A stretch of DNA of 64,000 nt from Amnibacterium setariae (GTDB lineage Bacteria; Actinomycetota; Actinomycetes; Actinomycetales; Microbacteriaceae), in contig NZ_QXTG01000001.1 of NCBI RefSeq assembly GCF_003581425.1, positions 682,001-746,000 on the forward strand. The letters are read 5' to 3'. The translations under genes and the position numbers were made by a program. Of this stretch, positions 42,313-50,581 are shown piece after piece. Position 1 is the stretch's first letter, and each line of letters opens with the position of its first letter. A model generated the notes under the pieces. The model did not search any database. It saw nothing but the letters and a program-made list of their open reading frames with translations, and was not told where the DNA came from.

Positions 42313-44811
42313 ATGGGCATCACGGTGGTCAAGCGGGACGGGACGCGCGAGCCGTACGACGCGAACAAGATCAACCTCGCCATCGAGCACGCGAGCGCCG
42401 GTCTCGACCCCAACATCACCTGGGTGACCCAGATCGCCTCCGAGCTGGAGCTCACGCTCTTCGACGGCATCACCACGCAGCAGCTCGACGAGGCCGTCAT
42501 CCAGGTCGCGCTGCAGAACGTCAAGGACGACCCGGCGTTCGACACGGTGGCCGCCCGCCTCCTGCTGAAGACGATCTACAAGCGCGTGCTCGGCGACTAC
42601 GCCGACGACGCGGAGATCCGGTCGCTGCACGCGCAGCACTTCCGCACCTCGATCGAGCGCGGCATCGCCGAGGACCTGCTCGACCCGCGCCTCGGCTCGA
42701 TGTTCGACCTCGACCGCCTCGCCGCGGCCCTCGACCCGTCGCACGACGAGCTGCTGAAGTACATCGGCGTCGTCACGCTGAACAACCGCTACGGCATCAA
42801 GGCCCGCAACGGCGAGCCGCTCGAGGTGCCCCAGTACTTCTGGATGCGCATCGCGATGGGCCTCTCGCTCAACGAGGCGGACCCGACGACGGCGGCGCTC
42901 GGCTTCTACGACAAGATGTCGCGCCTCGACTACCTGGCGGCCGGCTCCACGCTGGTCAACGCGGGCACCAAGTACCCGCAGCTCTCCAACTGCTTCGTCC
43001 TCGAGATGCAGGACGACATCGAGCACATCGCGAAGACGACCCGCGACGTCATGTGGCTCACGAAGGGCACGGGCGGCATCGGCCTCTCCGTCACCAAGCT
43101 GCGCGCGCAGGGCTCGCCGATCCGGTCGAACAACACGACCTCGACCGGGCCGATCCCGTTCATGCACACGATCGACTCGATCCTCCGCGCGGTCTCCCGC
43201 GGCGGCAAGAAGTTCGGCGCCCTCTGCTTCTACATGGAGAACTGGCACCTCGACTTCCCCGAGTTCCTCGACCTGCGCCAGAACTCCGGCGACCCGTACC
43301 GCCGCACCCGCACCGCGAACACCGCGGTCTGGATCTCGGACGAGTTCATGAAGCGCGTCCAGAACGACGACGCGTGGTACCTGTTCGACCCGCTGGAGGT
43401 CTCGGACCTCAACGAGCTGACCGGCAAGGCGTTCTCCGACCGCTACGCGCACTACGTGGCGGAGGCGGAGGCGGGCCGGCTGCGCGCGTTCAAGCGCATC
43501 GGCGCCCGCGAGCAGTTCAAGGCGATCCTCATGGCGCTGCAGACCACGAGCCACCCGTGGCTGACGTGGAAGGACACGATCAACAACCGGGCGCTGAACA
43601 ACAACACCGGCACGATCCACTCCTCGAACCTCTGCACCGAGATCACGCTGCCGCAGGACCGCGACAACGTCTCGGTCTGCAACCTGGCCTCCATCAACCT
43701 CTCGCGCCACCTCGTGACGGACGAGCACGGGAAGCTCGGCTTCGACTGGGAGCAGATCCACGCCAGCGCGAAGAGCGCGATCCGCCAGCTCGACAACCTG
43801 ATCGACATCACGATCTCCTCCGTCGACGAGGCGGACCACTCGAACGAGCAGAACCGCGCGGTCGGCCTCGGCGTCATGGGCTTCACCGACGTCGTCGAGC
43901 GCCTCGGCTTCTCCTACGAGAGCGAGGAGGCCTACGCGCTGATCGACGAGGTCATGGAGCACGTCTCCTACGCCGCGATCGAGGAGTCGGTCGACCTCGC
44001 CCAGGAGCGCGGCGCGTACCCGAACTTCCAGGGCTCGCGCTGGAGCCAGGGGATGGTGCCGTTCGACACGATCGCGATCACGGAGGCGGAGCGCGGCGTG
44101 CCCGTGCAGGTCGACCGCACCATGCGGCTCGACTGGGACGCGCTGCGCGCCCGGGTCAAGGGCGGCATGCGCAATGCGACGCTCATGGCGATCGCGCCGA
44201 CCGCGTCGATCGGCCTCGTCGCCGGCACCACGCCCGGCCTCGACCCGCAGTTCTCGCAGATCTTCAGCCGCGCCACCTCGTCGGGCAAGTTCCTCGAGGT
44301 GAACCGGAACCTGGTCGCGACCCTGCAGGGCGCCGGCCTCTGGGAGCGGGTGCGCGAGGCGATCCTGCGCAGCCAGGGCGACATCCAGAACATCGCGGAG
44401 ATCCCGGACGACATCAAGGCGACGTACAAGACGAGCTTCCAGCTCTCGCCGTACGCCTTCCTCGAGGTCGCCGCCCGGGCGCAGAAGTGGATCGACCAGG
44501 CGATCAGCCGGAACATGTACCTCGAGACGCGTGATCTCGGCGACATGATGTCGATCTACTCCGCCGCCTGGGAGCGCGGGGTCAAGACGACCTACTACCT
44601 GCACATGAAGCCGCGGCACACCGCCGAGCAGTCGACCGTGCGGGTGAACAAGGCCGAGACCATCGACCAGGGCGCGGGGGCGTCCAACGGTCGTCGCGGT
44701 TTCGGAGCGAGCGCGCCGCAGCCTGCGGCGGCGCCCGCCGGCCCCGCTCGCCGGGGCTTCGGCGGACTCGGATCGCCGGTGCGCAGCACCGACGTCAACA
44801 AGGGGGAGTGA
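42313..44811 (+). CDS. nrdA: ribonucleoside-diphosphate reductase alpha subunit (class I), lacking a C-terminal CxxC
   Basis: 832-aa catalytic subunit that reduces NDPs to dNDPs. ATP-cone at residues 1 to about 95 (VVKRDGTREPYDANKINLAI). Active site matches class I: Cys227 (LSNCFV), Asn439, Cys441 and Glu443 (NLCTE), Cys456 (VCNLAS), and late TASIGLVAGTTPGLD. The final about 60 residues are Gly/Ala/Pro-rich (RRGFGASAPQ, RRGFGGLGSP) and contain no Cys, although class I alpha chains normally end in a redox pair. That pair is encoded just downstream in another frame. AAGGAGG is 5 bases before ATG. NrdR-controlled. Confidence 0.96.
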   Translation: MGITVVKRDGTREPYDANKINLAIEHASAGLDPNITWVTQIASELELTLFDGITTQQLDEAVIQVALQNVKDDPAFDTVAARLLLKTIYKRVLGDYADDAEIRSLHAQHFRTSIERGIAEDLLDPRLGSMFDLDRLAAALDPSHDELLKYIGVVTLNNRYGIKARNGEPLEVPQYFWMRIAMGLSLNEADPTTAALGFYDKMSRLDYLAAGSTLVNAGTKYPQLSNCFVLEMQDDIEHIAKTTRDVMWLTKGTGGIGLSVTKLRAQGSPIRSNNTTSTGPIPFMHTIDSILRAVSRGGKKFGALCFYMENWHLDFPEFLDLRQNSGDPYRRTRTANTAVWISDEFMKRVQNDDAWYLFDPLEVSDLNELTGKAFSDRYAHYVAEAEAGRLRAFKRIGAREQFKAILMALQTTSHPWLTWKDTINNRALNNNTGTIHSSNLCTEITLPQDRDNVSVCNLASINLSRHLVTDEHGKLGFDWEQIHASAKSAIRQLDNLIDITISSVDEADHSNEQNRAVGLGVMGFTDVVERLGFSYESEEAYALIDEVMEHVSYAAIEESVDLAQERGAYPNFQGSRWSQGMVPFDTIAITEAERGVPVQVDRTMRLDWDALRARVKGGMRNATLMAIAPTASIGLVAGTTPGLDPQFSQIFSRATSSGKFLEVNRNLVATLQGAGLWERVREAILRSQGDIQNIAEIPDDIKATYKTSFQLSPYAFLEVAARAQKWIDQAISRNMYLETRDLGDMMSIYSAAWERGVKTTYYLHMKPRHTAEQSTVRVNKAETIDQGAGASNGRRGFGASAPQPAAAPAGPARRGFGGLGSPVRSTDVNKGE

Positions 44812-44816
44812 CAGCG

Positions 44817-44921
44817 ATGTTCGACGACGAAGGCGACCAGGTCGACGGCACCGACTTCATCAGCGGGTACAGCGTGCCGATGGACCCGATGGACCTGCTG
44901 CAGTGCGACAGCTGCCAGTAG
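44817..44921 (+). CDS. 34-aa protein with CxxC end, equivalent to the missing NrdA tail
   Basis: Starts five bases after the nrdA stop, in the minus-one frame, with GGGGGAG eight bases before ATG. The peptide is acidic (MFDDEGDQVDGTDF), then ISGYSVPMDPMDLL, and ends QCDSCQ. A CxxC at the extreme C-terminus is what class I NrdA uses to pass electrons from thioredoxin to its active site, and NrdA here has none. Either the peptide works in trans, or a minus-one shift at the G5 run (44,802-44,806) fuses it: that frame is open from there to this ATG. Too small for most gene callers. A sequencing error is the mundane alternative. Confidence 0.75.
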   Translation: MFDDEGDQVDGTDFISGYSVPMDPMDLLQCDSCQ

Positions 44922-44938
44922 GCGGCAGGCACTGAGCG

Positions 44939-44971
44939 CGGTGCCGCCGCCCGATCCGGGCGGCGGCACCG
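44939..44971 (+). terminator. hairpin between the CxxC peptide gene and nrdB
   Basis: CGGTGCCGCCGCCCG and CGGGCGGCGGCACCG, perfect 15-bp stem, loop ATC, 17 bases after the peptide stop and 37 before nrdB. Likely a partial terminator that sets the alpha to beta ratio. Confidence 0.7.
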
Positions 44972-45008
44972 AACACCACGCAAGAGGAAGAGGAAGAGGG
45001 CAGAGACG

Positions 45009-46001
45009 ATGGGCATTCTCGGCACCGGGATCCAGGAGGGTCTGCTGCTGAAGCCGGTCCGGTACCAGTGGGCGATGGACCTGTACGAGCAGGCGGTCGC
45101 GAACACGTGGTTCCCGAACGAGATCCAGCTCGGCGAGGACATCGCGGACTTCAAGCGGATGACCGACGAGGAGCGCCACGCGGTGACGTTCCTCATGAGC
45201 TACTTCAACCCGAGCGAGCTGCTCGTGAACAAGGCGCTCGCGTTCGGCGTCTACCCGTACGTCAACGCGCCCGAGGCGCACCTCTACCTCGCGAAGCAGA
45301 TGTGGGAGGAGGCCAACCACTGCATGTCGTTCGAGTACGTCCTCGAGACGTTCCCGATCGACCGCGACGAGGCCTACAACTCCCACGTCGACATCCCGTC
45401 GATGGCGGCCAAGGAGCAGTTCGAGGTCGAGTTCATCAAGCGGATGTCGGAGCAGACGCTCGACATCACGACGACCGAGGGCAAGCGCGACTTCGTGCGG
45501 AACCTCGTCGCCTACAACGTGATCCTCGAGGGCATCTGGTTCTACTCGGGCTTCATGGTCGCGCTGTCGTTCCGGCAGCGGAACCTGCTGCGCAACTTCG
45601 GCTCCCTCGTCGACTGGATCGTCCGCGACGAGTCGCTGCACCTGAAGTTCGGGATCAACCTGATCCTCACGGTGCTCGAGGAGAACGAGGACCTGCAGAC
45701 GCCGGAGTTCGCGGAGGAGATCCGCCAGATGATCCTGAACGCCGTCGCGATGGAGGAGCAGTACAACCGCGACCTGCTCCCCGGCGGCATCCTCGGGCTC
45801 AACGCGAACTACATCAACCAGTACGTCAAGTACCTGGCCGACCGCCGGCTCGAGGAGCTCGGCTTCGAGGCCGAGTACAAGGTGTCGAACCCGGCGAAGT
45901 GGATGGCGACGGCGAACGACACGCTGCAGCTCGTCAACTTCTTCGAGTCGACGAACACCTCGTACGAGTCGAACGCCTCCGCGGCGGTCTCCTCGCGCTG
46001 A
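45009..46001 (+). CDS. nrdB: ribonucleotide reductase beta subunit, class Ic type (Phe in place of radical Tyr)
   Basis: 330-aa ferritin-like R2 subunit that generates the radical for NrdA. All six metal ligands are visible: Glu70 (NPSELL), Glu101 and His104 (EEANH), Glu174 (ILEGIW), Glu208 and His211 (RDESLH). The position four after His104, normally the radical Tyr, is Phe108 (HCMSF). A Glu as first ligand together with Phe is the pattern of class Ic R2 (Chlamydia type), which uses a Mn/Fe site instead of a tyrosyl radical. Repeated AGAGGA precedes ATG. The C-terminus (NTSYESNASAAVSSR) would dock on NrdA. Confidence 0.94.
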   Translation: MGILGTGIQEGLLLKPVRYQWAMDLYEQAVANTWFPNEIQLGEDIADFKRMTDEERHAVTFLMSYFNPSELLVNKALAFGVYPYVNAPEAHLYLAKQMWEEANHCMSFEYVLETFPIDRDEAYNSHVDIPSMAAKEQFEVEFIKRMSEQTLDITTTEGKRDFVRNLVAYNVILEGIWFYSGFMVALSFRQRNLLRNFGSLVDWIVRDESLHLKFGINLILTVLEENEDLQTPEFAEEIRQMILNAVAMEEQYNRDLLPGGILGLNANYINQYVKYLADRRLEELGFEAEYKVSNPAKWMATANDTLQLVNFFESTNTSYESNASAAVSSR

Positions 46002-46015
46002 GGCCGGTCGGACGC

Positions 46016-46051
46016 GCCGCCGCCGCCCACCCCGCACCGGGTGGCGGCGGC
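46016..46051 (+). terminator. terminator after nrdB
   Basis: GCCGCCGCCCACCC and GGGTGGCGGCGGC pair with one bulged C, loop around CGCACC, beginning 15 bases after the nrdB stop. Confidence 0.72.
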
Positions 46052-46156
46052 GCTGCCGGTCGACACGCCCTCAGGCTCCAAGCGGGGTACCCATCGGCTC
46101 GTGGATAGACTCGACACGTCGGGGAAGCGAGTTGTGGTGACCGCTGACCAGCTTCG

Positions 46157-46196
46157 AGAAGGCCGGATGTCGCAGATGCGAATCCGGCCTTCTTTT
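46157..46196 (+). terminator. intrinsic terminator with T-run in the nrdB downstream gap
   Basis: AGAAGGCCGGAT and ATCCGGCCTTCT, a 12-bp perfect stem with 13-base loop and trailing TTTT. It ends some transcript crossing 46,050-46,157, perhaps a short RNA. The 320-base gap 46,052-46,373 contains this and no supportable gene; an 84-codon frame there lacks a ribosome site and protein-like composition. Confidence 0.7.
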
Positions 46197-46373
46197 CGTC
46201 GGCGTGTCTCCGAAGCCTTGTTCGCCCCGCTGGCTAGCGTCGGGGGCACACCACAACTCTCTGTCCATCTCGAGAAGGGCACTCCCCGAGCATGAAGCGC
46301 CAGCGGACCGATGCCGATCGGTCAACCGTCTAAGCGGTCGTCCCGGTTCAGCCCCGCGCGTCTCGCGACGGGG

Positions 46374-46580
46374 CTAGTAGTGCTTCCCGCACTCCGCGCA
46401 CTGCATCTCGCCGGCGAAGGCGATGATCCGCAGGCCGTCCGGAGTCATTTGGACCGCGCCCGGGACGGGCCCGCCAGCCACCTCGTGCCGGACCGGCTGG
46501 AACCAGACCGAACCGCACGCGCACTCCGCGACCTGCGACGGAGTCGTGGTCCTCCCCAGCGGAAACTCGATCAAGCTCAT
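46374..46580 (-). CDS. small zinc-ribbon-like protein, phage-type
   Basis: 68-aa protein: MSLIEFPLGRTTTPSQVAEC, then CACGSVWF (CxC) and about 40 residues later MQCAECGKHY (CxxC), which together suggest one zinc knuckle. The pattern, a Cys pair with SVWF and a closing C-x2-C-G, is familiar from small uncharacterised actinophage proteins. GGAG lies five bases before the second ATG, which is used (first ATG 46,583). A hairpin (46,350-46,375) overlaps its stop codon. It is divergent from a YjzC-like mini-gene with 33 bases between. Confidence 0.6.
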   Translation of the reverse strand: MSLIEFPLGRTTTPSQVAECACGSVWFQPVRHEVAGGPVPGAVQMTPDGLRIIAFAGEMQCAECGKHY

Positions 46581-46613
46581 CATGGTCTCCGATTTTGAGA
46601 GGAGGTGATTTGG

Positions 46614-46814
46614 TTGGCGAAGTCAAGGCACCAGCCGCTCGGTCCTAACGGCACCTGGAAGACGGGACAGCGCGTCCCGTTCGACGGCGCATGGGTGGAC
46701 CAGTACGGCACCGTCAGCACGCACCTGCGTGGCGACACGTTCCCGCCGTGCATCGACCGCAAGGGCGAGTGTGCATTCCGGCTCCTGAAGATCAACACCG
46801 CGGCAACGGCGTAG
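46614..46814 (+). CDS. YjzC-like small protein
   Basis: 66-aa protein started at TTG 46,614, nine bases after GGAGG of an AGGAGGTGAT site. It reads AKSRHQPLGPNGTWKTGQRV, PFDGAWVDQYG, STHLRGDTFPPCID and CAFRLL. The layout (G-Q-x-V/A-P near the start, then a K/R-G-D-x-F-P-P motif) resembles the YjzC family of small soluble proteins, function unknown. GTG 46,605 is in frame but overlaps the ribosome site. A small hairpin with TTT (46,831-46,863) follows. Confidence 0.68.
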   Translation: MAKSRHQPLGPNGTWKTGQRVPFDGAWVDQYGTVSTHLRGDTFPPCIDRKGECAFRLLKINTAATA

Positions 46815-46830
46815 TTCCTATGGGGTCAGG

Positions 46831-46863
46831 CGGCGGCTCGGGCGGAAGCTCGGGCCGCCGTTT
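46831..46863 (+). terminator. hairpin with short T-run after the YjzC-like gene
   Basis: CGGCGGC and GCCGCCG with a 16-base loop, followed by TTT, 17 bases past the stop. The rest of the gap to 47,133 holds no gene; it contains a relatively AT-rich stretch (TATTGCAACTTTTTCG) near 46,941. Confidence 0.5.
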
Positions 46864-47133
46864 GCATCTGTGTGTAGCCGAGCGACTCGGCGGTCACAGC
46901 ACGACGGGACGTGGCGACAGACTGACGCCTGCCCGCCCAATATTGCAACTTTTTCGTCGCGTGGCGTGCAACTTGGAGTCCTGCGGGCTTGCCCTCCCCA
47001 ATCCCGCTCGGCATGAGGCGTGCGGACGCCGCATGGCGGCGGCGCTGCCGTCTCCGGACGTCCCGCGGACTGGGGGCGCGCACTCCGTGCATCCCCGGCG
47101 GATCCCATCCTTCGCTGTGATCGGATCGACCCG

Positions 47134-47631
47134 ATGCGCGCGGTCGAGGTCTTCCTGGGCGACCGGACGTTCGTGTTCCGGGACGCCGTCGTGGACGACG
47201 TGCCCGCGCTCGCGGCCCTGCTCGCCGACGACGTGATCGGCCGCGACCGCGAGGACCCGGCCGATCCCGAGCCGTACCTCCGCGCGTTCGCCGCGATCGA
47301 CGCCGACCCCGCGCACCTGCTGCTCGTCGTCCAGGAGGTCGACGGTCCGGTCGCCGCGACGCTGCAGCTCACGCTGCTGCCCGGGCTCTCCCGCGGCGGC
47401 CTGCTGCGGGCGCAGATCGAGGCCGTGCGCGTCGCGGCCGGCTCCCGCGGCTCGGCGCTCGGCTCGACGATGGTGCGCTGGGCGGTCGACGAGGCGCGCG
47501 CCCGCGGCGCCGGCCTCGTCCAGCTGACGACCGACGCCCGCCGCGAGGACGCGCGGCGGTTCTACGAGGGGCTCGGCTTCGTCCCCTCCCACGTCGGGAT
47601 GAAGCTCGACCTCCGGCGCGTCAGCGGCTGA
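47134..47631 (+). CDS. GNAT-family N-acetyltransferase
   Basis: 165-aa acetyl-CoA-dependent transferase. FRDAVVDDVPALAALLADD starts the fold, LLLVVQEVDGPVAATLQLTL forms the central strands, AQIEAVRVAAGSRGSALGST is the beta4 to pyrophosphate loop (R/Q-x-x-G-x-A type), and DARREDARRFYEGLGFVPSH closes it. ATG 47,134 (MRAVEVFLGD). It overlaps the convergent MFS gene by 11 bases at their 3' ends. Substrate unknown. Confidence 0.87.
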   Translation: MRAVEVFLGDRTFVFRDAVVDDVPALAALLADDVIGRDREDPADPEPYLRAFAAIDADPAHLLLVVQEVDGPVAATLQLTLLPGLSRGGLLRAQIEAVRVAAGSRGSALGSTMVRWAVDEARARGAGLVQLTTDARREDARRFYEGLGFVPSHVGMKLDLRRVSG

Positions 47632-48949
47632 GCGGCCCCGCCGCGGTCCGGGGCGCGACGACGAGGACGAGCAGCCCGAGCAGCGCGGCGAGGCCGAAGG
47701 CGCCGGCGAACTGCGCGTCCGGCGCGAACGCGGTGACGACGCCGACGACCGTCAGCGCGAGCCCGTTGCCGAAGCCGTCGCCGATCTGCAGGGCGGCGCT
47801 GTTGCGGCCCCGCTCCTCGGGGGAGGACAGGGCGAGCGTCGACGTGCTGAGCCGCGGGTAGGCGGTGCCGATCCCGAGCCCGGCGAGCAGCCAGCCGACG
47901 ACCAGGACGGGGACGAGGCCGGCGGCGGTGCCCGCCCCGACCAGCACGGCTCCGGTGAAGAACGAGACCGCGCCGAGCCCGATGCAGCGGCGGTCGGAGA
48001 GGCGGCCGCTCAGCCGGCTCTGCAGCTCGGAGCCCGCCGCCCAGGAGACCGCGCCGACGGTGGTGATGCCGCCCGCGACGACCGGGGAGACGTCCCGCAG
48101 CGCGATCAGCGAGTAGGGCAGGTACGCGTCGGCCGCGGCGAACCCGGCGCTGAAGCCGCCCCGGGCGAGGATCACCGCCGGCAGCCCGCGGGCCGCGACG
48201 AGCGCGCCCCGCGGCAGCAGGGGACGGAGCGCGAGCACGGCGGCCACCGCGGCGGCGACCGCGAGCACCGGTCCCGCGACGGGCACGTCGAGCAGGGGCC
48301 GCATCGCGAGCAGCGCGGCCGCGGCGACGGCGGACCAGCCGATCCGTGCCAGCGGGAGCGGGGCGCCGGTGCCGGGCATCGCATCCGCGCGCAGCTGCGG
48401 GAGCAGCAGCAGGGTCGCGGCGGCGACGAGCGGGACGATGCCGAGGAACACCCAGTGCCAGGTGAGGAACGTCGCGACCGCGCCCGCCGCGAACGGCCCG
48501 ACCAGCGACGGCAGCACCCAGGCCGCGGCGAGCAGCGCGAAGACGCGCGGGTGCAGCGCCTCCGGGTACACGCGGGCGACGAGCACGTAGAGCGCGACGC
48601 CGATCGCGCCCGCCCCGAGGCCCTGCAGCGTCCGCCCCACGATCAGCACCGGCATGGTGAGGGCGGTGCCGGCGACCAGCAGCCCCACCGCGAACAGGCC
48701 CACGCCGGCGAGCAGGGGGCGCCGCGGGCCGCTGCGGTCGCTCCAGGCGCCGCCGGCGACGTTGCCGATCACGCCCGCGGCGGCGAACGCCGAGAAGGTC
48801 AGCGCGTAGAGCGACCTCCCGTCGAGGTCCCGCGCGGCGAGCGGCATCGCAGTGGTGACCGCGAGCGCCTCGAAGGCGATCAGGAAGCCGAGGGCGAAGA
48901 CGCCGGTGGTCGCGGTGCGGTACCTCGGGGAGAAGGCGCCGTCACTCAC
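47621..48949 (-). CDS. MFS transporter (drug-efflux-like)
   Basis: 442-aa membrane protein, 12-14 predicted helices. Features: VTTAMPLAARDLDGRSLYAL after helix 1, GAWSDRSGPRRPLLAGVGLF (motif A), GRTLQGLGAGAIGVALYVL (motif B/C region), FLTWHWVFLGIVPL and a late RLSTSTLALSSPEERGRNSA loop. The last piece with DGFGNGLALTV is common in EmrB/QacA-related efflux pumps. GTG start. Divergent from an alpha/beta hydrolase 73 bases away. Substrate unknown. Confidence 0.86.
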   Translation of the reverse strand: MSDGAFSPRYRTATTGVFALGFLIAFEALAVTTAMPLAARDLDGRSLYALTFSAFAAAGVIGNVAGGAWSDRSGPRRPLLAGVGLFAVGLLVAGTALTMPVLIVGRTLQGLGAGAIGVALYVLVARVYPEALHPRVFALLAAAWVLPSLVGPFAAGAVATFLTWHWVFLGIVPLVAAATLLLLPQLRADAMPGTGAPLPLARIGWSAVAAAALLAMRPLLDVPVAGPVLAVAAAVAAVLALRPLLPRGALVAARGLPAVILARGGFSAGFAAADAYLPYSLIALRDVSPVVAGGITTVGAVSWAAGSELQSRLSGRLSDRRCIGLGAVSFFTGAVLVGAGTAAGLVPVLVVGWLLAGLGIGTAYPRLSTSTLALSSPEERGRNSAALQIGDGFGNGLALTVVGVVTAFAPDAQFAGAFGLAALLGLLVLVVAPRTAAGPLSR

Positions 48950-49022
48950 CGTCCGAGCCTAGGAAGCCCCGGATGGGCGGACTCGCAGGGAGCGCCGCAG
49001 CGCCCACCTACGCTCGTCCACC

Positions 49023-49775
49023 GTGCCGCCCGTGCCCGACCCCGACCGCCTCGAGCGGGACGGCGCGACCATGCTCCGCTACCGCTTCGGCCCTGACGAG
49101 GGCCGCCCGTTCGTGCTGGTGCACGGGATCGGCGTCGGGCTCTCGTACTGGCTCCGGCTCATCCCGCTGCTCGCCGAGCACGGGCCGGTCCACGCGGTCG
49201 AGCTGCCGGGCTTCGGGAACGCGCCGAAGCCCGCGCAGGTGCTGAGCGTGGAGGAGCACGCCGGGCACGTCGCTGCGCTGCTCGAGCGGATCGGCCGCCC
49301 GGTCGTGCTCGTCGGGCAGTCGATGGGTACGCAGGTCGTGCTGGAGGCCGCCCTCCGCGTACCGGCCCTCGTCGAGCGGGTCGTCGTGATCGGCGCCGTC
49401 ACCGACCCCGACGAGCGGAGCGTGCTGATGCAGGGCCTCCGCCTCGCGCAGGACGTGCTGGGGGAGACGCCCGGCGCGAACCGGGCCGTGTTCTCGGAGT
49501 ACCTGAAGTGCGGCCCGCGCCGCTACCTCGCGACCCTCCCGTCGATGCTCGAGTACGACACGGACGCCGCCGCGGCCGCGATCACGGTGCCGACGATGAT
49601 CCTGCGGGGCGCGGACGACCCGATCTGCCGGCGCCCGTGGGCCCGCCGCCTCGCCGCGCGGCTCGCCGTCGGCCGCCTCGTGGAGGTGCCCCGCGCCGTG
49701 CACAACGCGCAGTACACGCACCCCCGCGCCGTCGCCTCCGCGATCCTCACCGCGCCGCTCGGGGCGCGACGATGA
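49023..49775 (+). CDS. alpha/beta-fold hydrolase
   Basis: 250-aa soluble hydrolase. FVLVHGIGVGLSYWLRLI carries the oxyanion HG; VELPGFGNAPKPAQ follows; the nucleophile is Ser100 in GQSMG; the acid Asp is near LRGADDPICR and the His in AVHNAQYTHP. GTG start with TACGCT 8 bases upstream (leaderless-like). Its stop overlaps the ATG of the next hydrolase (ATGA), so the two are an operon and may act on related esters. Confidence 0.88.
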   Translation: MPPVPDPDRLERDGATMLRYRFGPDEGRPFVLVHGIGVGLSYWLRLIPLLAEHGPVHAVELPGFGNAPKPAQVLSVEEHAGHVAALLERIGRPVVLVGQSMGTQVVLEAALRVPALVERVVVIGAVTDPDERSVLMQGLRLAQDVLGETPGANRAVFSEYLKCGPRRYLATLPSMLEYDTDAAAAAITVPTMILRGADDPICRRPWARRLAARLAVGRLVEVPRAVHNAQYTHPRAVASAILTAPLGARR

Positions 49776-50461
49776 GGCCGCTGCGCGTCCGGACGATCCT
49801 GACCTGGTGGGCGCTCGACTACGTCGCCGCGGTGCGCTGGCAGGTCGGGCCGCTCCTGCGCCACCACGACCCGGCGGACTACCTCGACGGGCGGCCCGGG
49901 ATGCGGCCCGTCGTCGTGCTGCCCGGGATCTGGGAGACGTGGCGGTTCCTGCTGCCGCTCATCGAGCGCCTCCACGCCGCCGGGCACCCGGTGCACGCCG
50001 TGACGGCGCTGCGGACGAACGGTGCGACCGTCGACGCGAGCGCGGACGTCGTCGCGTCGTACCTCGCCGACCACGACCTCGAGGACGTCCTGATCGTCGC
50101 CCACAGCAAGGGCGGCCTGATCGGCAAGGACGTGATGCTCGAGCACGCCGCGGGCGGGCGCGTGCGGAAGATGTTCGCGATCTCGACGCCGTTCTCGGGG
50201 TCGGTGTACGCGAGGTACCTGCCGCTGCCGAGCCTGCACGCGTTCTCGCCGAAGGACCCGACGACGCTGCGGCTCGCCGCCGAGCTGCGGGTGAACGACC
50301 GGATCACCTCCGTGTGGGCCCGCTTCGACCCGCACATCCCCGGCGGCTCGCGCCTGCCCGGCGCCGCGGAGAACCGCCGCATCGACGACGGCGGCCACTT
50401 CCGCATCCTCCGGAACCCCGCGGTGCTCGCCGCGCTCGACCGGTTCGCCGCCACGCCCTGA
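49772..50461 (+). CDS. lipase-like alpha/beta hydrolase
   Basis: 229-aa hydrolase translated in overlap with the preceding one. VVVLPGIWETWRFLLPLIE holds the first turn, LIVAHSKGGLIGKD the nucleophile Ser112 in H-S-K-G-G, as in PGAP1/LCAT-like lipases, and ISTPFSGSVYARYLPL and DGGHFRIL (His) follow. No signal peptide, though the first helix WWALDYVAAVRW may be membrane-associated. Probably an esterase on lipid-like substrates; specificity is inferred from the elbow sequence. Confidence 0.82.
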   Translation: MRPLRVRTILTWWALDYVAAVRWQVGPLLRHHDPADYLDGRPGMRPVVVLPGIWETWRFLLPLIERLHAAGHPVHAVTALRTNGATVDASADVVASYLADHDLEDVLIVAHSKGGLIGKDVMLEHAAGGRVRKMFAISTPFSGSVYARYLPLPSLHAFSPKDPTTLRLAAELRVNDRITSVWARFDPHIPGGSRLPGAAENRRIDDGGHFRILRNPAVLAALDRFAATP

Positions 50462-50474
50462 CTCGCGGCGGCGT

Positions 50475-50518
50475 GGTCTCGAGGCTCGCTGCGCTCGCAC
50501 CTCGACCAGCGGAGGGCG
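50475..50518. repeat. REP-like intergenic repeat, copy 2
   Basis: Begins GGTCTCGAGGCTCGCTGCGC and ends CGACCAGCGGAGG; partial dyad GAGG..CCTC. Its last 28 bases match 25,993-26,019 apart from one base. Elements with this look are frequent in Microbacteriaceae genomes, from memory. Confidence 0.6.
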
Positions 50519-50581
50519 CGGCGGGCGGACCGGCAGACGCCCGACCAGCGGACGGGGAGGTCGGGGCGCCACCATGCCGGG

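Noticed and set aside
46041-46295. Open frame of 84 codons downstream of nrdB
   Set aside because: Starts in the nrdB terminator and spans another terminator; no ribosome site.
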